The notes under the pieces: generated by a model
The model's input: the letters and a program-made list of their open reading frames with translations, nothing else
What the model was told of the DNA's origin: nothing
The model's database searches: none
Position numbers and translations under genes: made by a program
Assembly: GCA_035653595.1 (NCBI GenBank)
Contig: DASRBO010000189.1
Coordinates: 1 to 26,791, forward strand
Direction: 5' to 3'
Origin: DASRBO01 sp035653595
GTDB lineage: Bacteria > Actinomycetota > Acidimicrobiia > Acidimicrobiales > JAJPHE01
DNA: 26,791 nucleotides
Shown here: piece by piece, positions 22,948 to 26,791 of the stretch
How the letters are laid out: each line of letters begins with the position of its first letter
How positions within the stretch are numbered: position 1 is the first letter of the stretch

Positions 22948-23586
22948 TCAGCCGGGCAGCGGCGGCCGGGGCGGGTTCACCCGCGGGCGGGTGATCTCGA
23001 AGAAACCGGGCTCGGCCGAAAGGGTCTGGATGGCATCCCACAGGCGCACGGCCGCCTCTCCCGTCGGCGCCGGCGCCATCACCGGGCCCTTGAAGCCGTG
23101 GGGCGGGTCGGTCCGCACCACGATGGTCGGGGTCTGGGTCTTGGGACCGCCGAAGGCGTAGGCGACCTCCATCGACTCGACTATGGGACCGTCCCACTTC
23201 TCGTCGTCGGCGGCGGCCAGGAAGTCGGCCGGCAGCCCGGCGGCCTGCAGGCAGGCCAGCAGGAGCTCGTCGCCGGATGCGCCGCCGCTGGCGAAGAACC
23301 GCCGTCCCCACTCGGTGTAGAGCGAGTCGATGGCGGCGTTGTCCCGCTCGGCGAGCACTGCCTCGAAGATCCTGAGCATGCGGTGGGAGACGGCGTGGGC
23401 GGCGATGACGGCCTGGCGGCGCTCGGCCGGGACGGTGGCGGCCACGCCGTAGTCGTCGCGGATCTCGAGGCAGTAGGAGCGCCAGACGATGTCCAGCTGC
23501 CGCTGCGGAGCCACCTCCTTGAGCCACCGCGAGGTGACCCAGGCCCAGGGGCAACTGGGATCGACGTAGAACTCGACCTCGGTCAT
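22948..23586 (-). CDS. DsbA-like protein, mycothiol-dependent nitroreductase (Rv2466c) type
   Basis: 212 residues, cytoplasmic. The thioredoxin-fold active site is FYVDPSCPWAWVTSRW with Cys12 and Ala15, so the second Cys of CPxC is missing. Mycobacterial Rv2466c has CPWC and uses mycothiol as reductant; members with one Cys would work through a mixed disulphide with mycothiol. The helical insertion (~60-150) and the cis-Pro region TQTPTIVV fit the DsbA family. The ATG at 23586 gives the exact N-terminus expected; upstream in-frame codons add an unrelated Pro-rich stretch. It lies 46 bp downstream of the serine hydrolase gene. It suggests an actinobacterium that makes mycothiol. Confidence 0.85.
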   Translation of the reverse strand: MTEVEFYVDPSCPWAWVTSRWLKEVAPQRQLDIVWRSYCLEIRDDYGVAATVPAERRQAVIAAHAVSHRMLRIFEAVLAERDNAAIDSLYTEWGRRFFASGGASGDELLLACLQAAGLPADFLAAADDEKWDGPIVESMEVAYAFGGPKTQTPTIVVRTDPPHGFKGPVMAPAPTGEAAVRLWDAIQTLSAEPGFFEITRPRVNPPRPPLPG

Positions 23587-23632
23587 GTGACAGACGCTAC
23601 CCACCTCGGCAGCGCCGGGGCCGGCGACCGGC

Positions 23633-24802
23633 TCAGGTGAGGGCGGAGTAGGCCGCTTCCTGGAGCTCGGCATGGACGAGGGGTTTCTCGGCCGTCTCCC
23701 ACAGCCTCTGGGTGAGCACGATGACGACCAGGTCGCGTGCCGGGTCCACCAGCCACGAAGTCCCCAGACCGCCGTCCCAGCCGAAGGCCCCGGTCCTCGG
23801 GCCCTCGGTCACCACCGACTGGCACAGGCTCCAGCCCCGCCCCTGGAGGAAGGCGGCCCCGCTGCCGGCCAGCTGGGCGGGGCTCACCTGGTTGGTGGTC
23901 ATCTGGCGAACCGATTCCGCCGACACGACCCCGCCGCCACCGTCCAGGAACATGCGGGCGAAGGCGGCCAGGTCGTCGGCGGTGGAGACCAGGCCGGCGG
24001 CGCCGTCACCGAAGGCGGGAGGGTGGCTCCACTGGCCCTCGGGCGCGTCCCAGACCTGCAGTCCCTCGGCGGCAGGCACGTAGGCGGTGGCGAGCCTCGA
24101 CGTGTCGGGCGCCCAGAAGGCGGTGTCCTTCATCCCCAACGGCTCGAACAGCCTGGTCCTCATCACCTCGGCCAGGGGGGCGCCGGAGGCCCTGGCCGCC
24201 AGCACGCCGAGCACGGAAGCGCCGGTGTTGTACATCCAGGCCTCACCGGGCTGCGCCAGCAGCGGCAGCGATCCCAGACCCTCCATCCACTTGTCGGGGT
24301 CAGGCTGCTGATCCGGGTTGGGGGGGCCGAGGGTGGAGAGGCCGAGGTCGTGGGCGGCCCTCATCACCGGCCACGGCTCGGGGGCCATGAACATCTCCAC
24401 CACCATGCCGAAGCCGAAGGTGAAGGTGAGCAGGTGCCTGATGGTGATAGGGCGCTCGGCGGGGACGCTGTCCTCCAGCGGACCGTCCATGCGGCGCAGC
24501 ACCCGGCGGTCGGAGAGTTCGGGCAGCCACTTCTCGACCCGGTCGTCCAGGCGCAGCAGGCCGTCGTCTACCAGGGCCATGGTCAAGGCGCCGGTAACGA
24601 CCTTGGACGTGGACGCGATCCGGAACAAGGAGCCCCTCTCCACCGGGGTCCCCCCGATCGCCAGTGAGCCGAGTGCCTCGACGTGGACCTGGCCGCCCCG
24701 CGCCACCAGCGCCAACAGTCCGGGGATCTTCTCCGGGCCTACATGGGCGGCGGCCACCGCCGCCAAGCGCTCCAGTCCAGCAGGGGAAAGGGGATCGGTC
24801 AC
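23633..24802 (-). CDS. Serine hydrolase, beta-lactamase fold
   Basis: 389 residues. The nucleophile motif is S64-T-S-K67 (FRIASTSKVVT), the Tyr motif Y191-N-T in PGEAWMYNTGASVLG, and the third motif lies in FGWDGGLGTSWLVDP. The long stretch with LLTFTFGFG and PWPVMRAAHDLGL is common in the EstB-like esterase group. The start GTG at 24802 is preceded by GAGGAG 4 nt upstream; the longer in-frame start at 24844 has no such site. It is related in fold but not closely in sequence to the protein at 997-2205. Its substrate is unknown. It is separated from the GNAT gene upstream by 76 bp and from the DsbA-like gene downstream by 46 bp. Confidence 0.88.
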   Translation of the reverse strand: MTDPLSPAGLERLAAVAAAHVGPEKIPGLLALVARGGQVHVEALGSLAIGGTPVERGSLFRIASTSKVVTGALTMALVDDGLLRLDDRVEKWLPELSDRRVLRRMDGPLEDSVPAERPITIRHLLTFTFGFGMVVEMFMAPEPWPVMRAAHDLGLSTLGPPNPDQQPDPDKWMEGLGSLPLLAQPGEAWMYNTGASVLGVLAARASGAPLAEVMRTRLFEPLGMKDTAFWAPDTSRLATAYVPAAEGLQVWDAPEGQWSHPPAFGDGAAGLVSTADDLAAFARMFLDGGGGVVSAESVRQMTTNQVSPAQLAGSGAAFLQGRGWSLCQSVVTEGPRTGAFGWDGGLGTSWLVDPARDLVVIVLTQRLWETAEKPLVHAELQEAAYSALT

Positions 24803-24878
24803 GCAGCTCCTCTCGTCGTGGTCCCGCCGCCGGGCCTCGCACATCCTGACGGACCCGACCCGGTCAACTCATCGGTGC

Positions 24879-25418
24879 TCAGTCGTTGCCTGGCCGCTCG
24901 CCGACCTCGCGCCGCATGGCCACCCGCAGAGCAGGGTCGAGGCCGTGGTCGGCCTCGGCCTCGAGGACGGCCTGGAGGCCGGGACCGATCTCGTCCCGAT
25001 CGAGGACCCGGAAGCCGAGGTGTTCGTAAAGGGGACGGTTCCACGGTATGTGGTCGAAGGTGGTCAGGGTGAGCCCGTCAAGACCCCGGGCCACCGCCCA
25101 GGCAGCCGCCCGGTCCATGAGAAGGCGCCCGATCCCCCCGCCCTGGTGCTCGGGCAGGACGCTGACCTGCTCGATGTGGGCGGCACCGTCGACGGGGTCG
25201 ACGAGGAGGTAGCCCACGGGAGCGTCGTCGTCCGGGCCCACCGCCACCCAGGCCCGGCCGGCCTCGGCATAACCGAGGAGGGTGCCGATCGGCGGCGGTT
25301 CGTCGTCGGCCACCCGGTCGAGCCCGAAGTCGCGGTAGCGCCGGCCGGCGGCCCGCTCGATCTCCCGCAGCCGGTCGAGGTCGCCGGGGCGGGCGGGACG
25401 GATTCGGGCCGCCGTCAC
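24879..25418 (-). CDS. GNAT-family N-acetyltransferase
   Basis: 179 residues. Motif A is IEQVSVLPEHQGGGIGRLLM, with the acetyl-CoA loop QGGGIG. The N-terminus IRPARPGDLDRLREIERAAG and the later WNRPLYEHLGFRVLDRDE complete the fold. The GTG start at 25418 overlaps the stop of the kinase-like gene (GTGA, 25415-25418), so the two are coupled. An acetyltransferase next to an aminoglycoside-phosphotransferase-like kinase hints at small-molecule modification, but both families are broad and no resistance role can be claimed. Confidence 0.88.
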   Translation of the reverse strand: MTAARIRPARPGDLDRLREIERAAGRRYRDFGLDRVADDEPPPIGTLLGYAEAGRAWVAVGPDDDAPVGYLLVDPVDGAAHIEQVSVLPEHQGGGIGRLLMDRAAAWAVARGLDGLTLTTFDHIPWNRPLYEHLGFRVLDRDEIGPGLQAVLEAEADHGLDPALRVAMRREVGERPGND

Positions 25419-26500
25419 GGCTGGGCGTAGGGGGCAGACCGCTCGCCCGCCAGCAGTCGCCGGAAGGCGTCCAGCTTGAGCCGCACCCACCCGGTGTCGG
25501 GATGCCGGGCCCGGAACATGGCGGCGAAGGCGGCGATGTCCGACAGGGTCCATGCCAGCTCGAACAACTGGAGCGCCCCCGGCGACAGCCGCTGGCCGCT
25601 CGCCGCCTCGTAGGCGGGCACGCATTCCGGGCACGCCTGGGCGAGCATCCACACATCCCGCTCTGGCGGGGCGAGGGCCACGGTGTCCCAATCGACCAGG
25701 CGCAGGCCGGCGTCGGTGCGGATGAGATTGCCCGGGTGAGGCTCGCCGTGGGTGACGACCCTCCTGGTGCCCTCACCCGCCAGTTGGGCGGCGAGGGCGT
25801 CGAGCTCGGACAGCCAGGCCCGCGCCGACCCGGCGCCGGCAGCGAGGGCGAGGCGAGCATCCTCGGAATGGGGGCCGGCCGTCCAGGGCCGGTCGAGGGC
25901 GCCAAGCGCCGTGGCGAGCTCGGCCCGTTCCGTTATGTCGAAGGGGCGCTCGCTCAGGCCGAGGTCCGCCGGCGACACCTGGTGCAGGCGGCCGAGGCCA
26001 AGCACCAGATCCCCGGCCAACGCCGGGGTGAGGGGATCCGCCCATTCGCCGGCGGCGCCGTCGATGAAGGGGAACAGCGTCAGGCTGTAGCGCTCCGCCA
26101 GCCGCACCGTCGCCCCACCTTCGGCGGTAGGCACCGGGCCGACCACCAGGTCGAGCCCCGACCGGTTCTGCAGGTCCCAGGCGGCTTGGTAACAGCGGGC
26201 CAGCCCGACGAAGGCGGATTCGGCGTCGCCGCCGATCCAAGGCTTGCTGGCCAGATCGTCGACGGCGACGAAGTACCGGTCGGGGCCGGCCGCCACCACC
26301 CAGTGGTAGCTGCCGGCGCCCTTGGGCAGGTAGTGGACGGCCGAAGCGACCAGGCCCCACCACCGCGACAGCGTCCGGGCGACGAGGGCGTCGTCGCGTC
26401 GTGGGGCGGGGGCGTGTCCAAGGCCAAGACAGTCCCACAGGGCGGCCCGAGCCGCGAACTGAATTGCAGGGCAGGTCTGGCTCAGGCCCGACGGGCCCAC
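25415..26500 (-). CDS. Aminoglycoside phosphotransferase-like kinase
   Basis: About 361 residues if GTG at 26500 is used. The APH/choline-kinase fold is shown by the catalytic loop HGEPHPGN (251-258, usual form HGDxxxxN, here Glu for Asp) and the metal-binding DWD (270-272) in LRLVDWDTVALAPPERDVW. The N-lobe is weakly conserved, with KGAGSYHWVVAAG in place of the glycine loop. The start is uncertain: no ATG or GTG lies between 26500 and the kinase domain, and the 26500 codon lies inside the end of the methyltransferase gene without a visible ribosome-binding site. The phosphate acceptor is unknown. It is coupled to the GNAT gene downstream. Confidence 0.8.
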   Translation of the reverse strand: MGPSGLSQTCPAIQFAARAALWDCLGLGHAPAPRRDDALVARTLSRWWGLVASAVHYLPKGAGSYHWVVAAGPDRYFVAVDDLASKPWIGGDAESAFVGLARCYQAAWDLQNRSGLDLVVGPVPTAEGGATVRLAERYSLTLFPFIDGAAGEWADPLTPALAGDLVLGLGRLHQVSPADLGLSERPFDITERAELATALGALDRPWTAGPHSEDARLALAAGAGSARAWLSELDALAAQLAGEGTRRVVTHGEPHPGNLIRTDAGLRLVDWDTVALAPPERDVWMLAQACPECVPAYEAASGQRLSPGALQLFELAWTLSDIAAFAAMFRARHPDTGWVRLKLDAFRRLLAGERSAPYAQP

Positions 26501-26791
26501 ACCGCGAACAGCGGGTCCGCCCCAGGTGGCGTCGGCCGGCGCTCGACCGTCGGCCGACACCAGCGGCCGGACAGCTCGAAGTAGCGCGCGACCAGGGCGC
26601 AGTGGTCGTCGTCGTCACCCATGAGCCAGCCCCGGATCGCCTTGGTCGGAAAACACCGGTTGGAGAAGGTGCAGACGAACGGAGCGTCCGGCGTCACCAC
26701 CCGAGCCACCTCGTCAAAGACCTCCACCGGTCTGACCAGGTAGTCAACAGACACGCAGCACACGGCGGCGTCGAAGCTGGCGTCGGCGAAG
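26482..26791 (-). CDS. SAM-dependent methyltransferase, C-terminal part (partial)
   Basis: The frame is open to the right edge, so only the last ~102 residues are seen. SFDAAVCCVSVDYLVRPVEV resembles the post-motif-II strand of class I methyltransferases (Methyltransf_11 group), followed by EVARVVTPDAPFVCTFSNRC and a C-terminal FELSGRW...FAVWARRA. The AdoMet-binding GxGxG lies outside the window, so the call rests on the second half only. It overlaps the proposed start of the kinase-like gene by 19 nt and probably heads the minus-strand run. Confidence 0.75.
   Translation of the reverse strand, partial: FADASFDAAVCCVSVDYLVRPVEVFDEVARVVTPDAPFVCTFSNRCFPTKAIRGWLMGDDDDHCALVARYFELSGRWCRPTVERRPTPPGADPLFAVWARRA

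Noticed and set aside
24879..26500. Acetyltransferase plus phosphotransferase-like genes, considered as an aminoglycoside resistance pair.
   Set aside because: Both belong to very broad families; the kinase catalytic loop is HGE rather than HGD and nothing points to an antibiotic substrate.

Overview
The window is high-GC DNA with dense, often 4-nt-overlapping genes, many GTG starts and GC-rich hairpins. It looks like an actinobacterium. The amidase with 'GGYWLVGSDGGVFAFGDA' repeats, the fused FadE34-like acyl-CoA dehydrogenase and the Rv2466c-type (mycothiol-linked) thioredoxin-fold protein fit Acidimicrobiia or a related soil lineage; this assignment is inferred from protein style only. I saw no rRNA, tRNA or CRISPR array. 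No complete insertion sequence is present.

Layout. 1-300: the 3' end of a probable transposase gene and three spaced direct repeats, probably an insertion-sequence end. 292-5083: a Nudix hydrolase (+), then a beta-lactamase-fold serine hydrolase, an ankyrin-repeat protein and a small multi-pass membrane protein (all -). 5084-8355: a divergent control region with a perfect 16-bp palindrome, then a translationally coupled two-component system. Its kinase is a single 806-residue chain holding two complete sensor-kinase modules, the second with degraded catalytic motifs. I consider this the most unusual system here. 8483-10500 (-): a pyridoxamine-oxidase-like protein followed by a secreted amidase with a six-repeat propeller-like N-terminus. 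10602-14155 (-): two overlapping genes for a heterodimeric ABC exporter whose normal and degenerate motifs are distributed as expected for one active and one inactive ATP site. 14304-15212 (+): a compact cobalamin riboswitch preceding a NiCoT-type Ni/Co permease, most likely a B12-controlled cobalt uptake unit.

15426-19699 (+): a probable operon of a double-domain acyl-CoA dehydrogenase, a cytochrome P450 of the CYP125/142/124 type and a TetR-like regulator with an extra C-terminal helix-turn-helix. Together they suggest oxidation and beta-oxidation of a steroid-like or branched side chain, with local control. A strong hairpin at 19744-19774 separates this from the minus-strand block.

19787-26791 (-): an ArsR-SRPBCC pair with its own promoter and overlapping operator, and upstream of it a long co-directional run: methyltransferase (cut by the window edge), aminoglycoside-phosphotransferase-like kinase, GNAT acetyltransferase, serine hydrolase, DsbA-like protein, GH36 glycosidase and a second GNAT. 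Several of these overlap by 4 nt, so at least parts are operons, but their functions do not point to one pathway.
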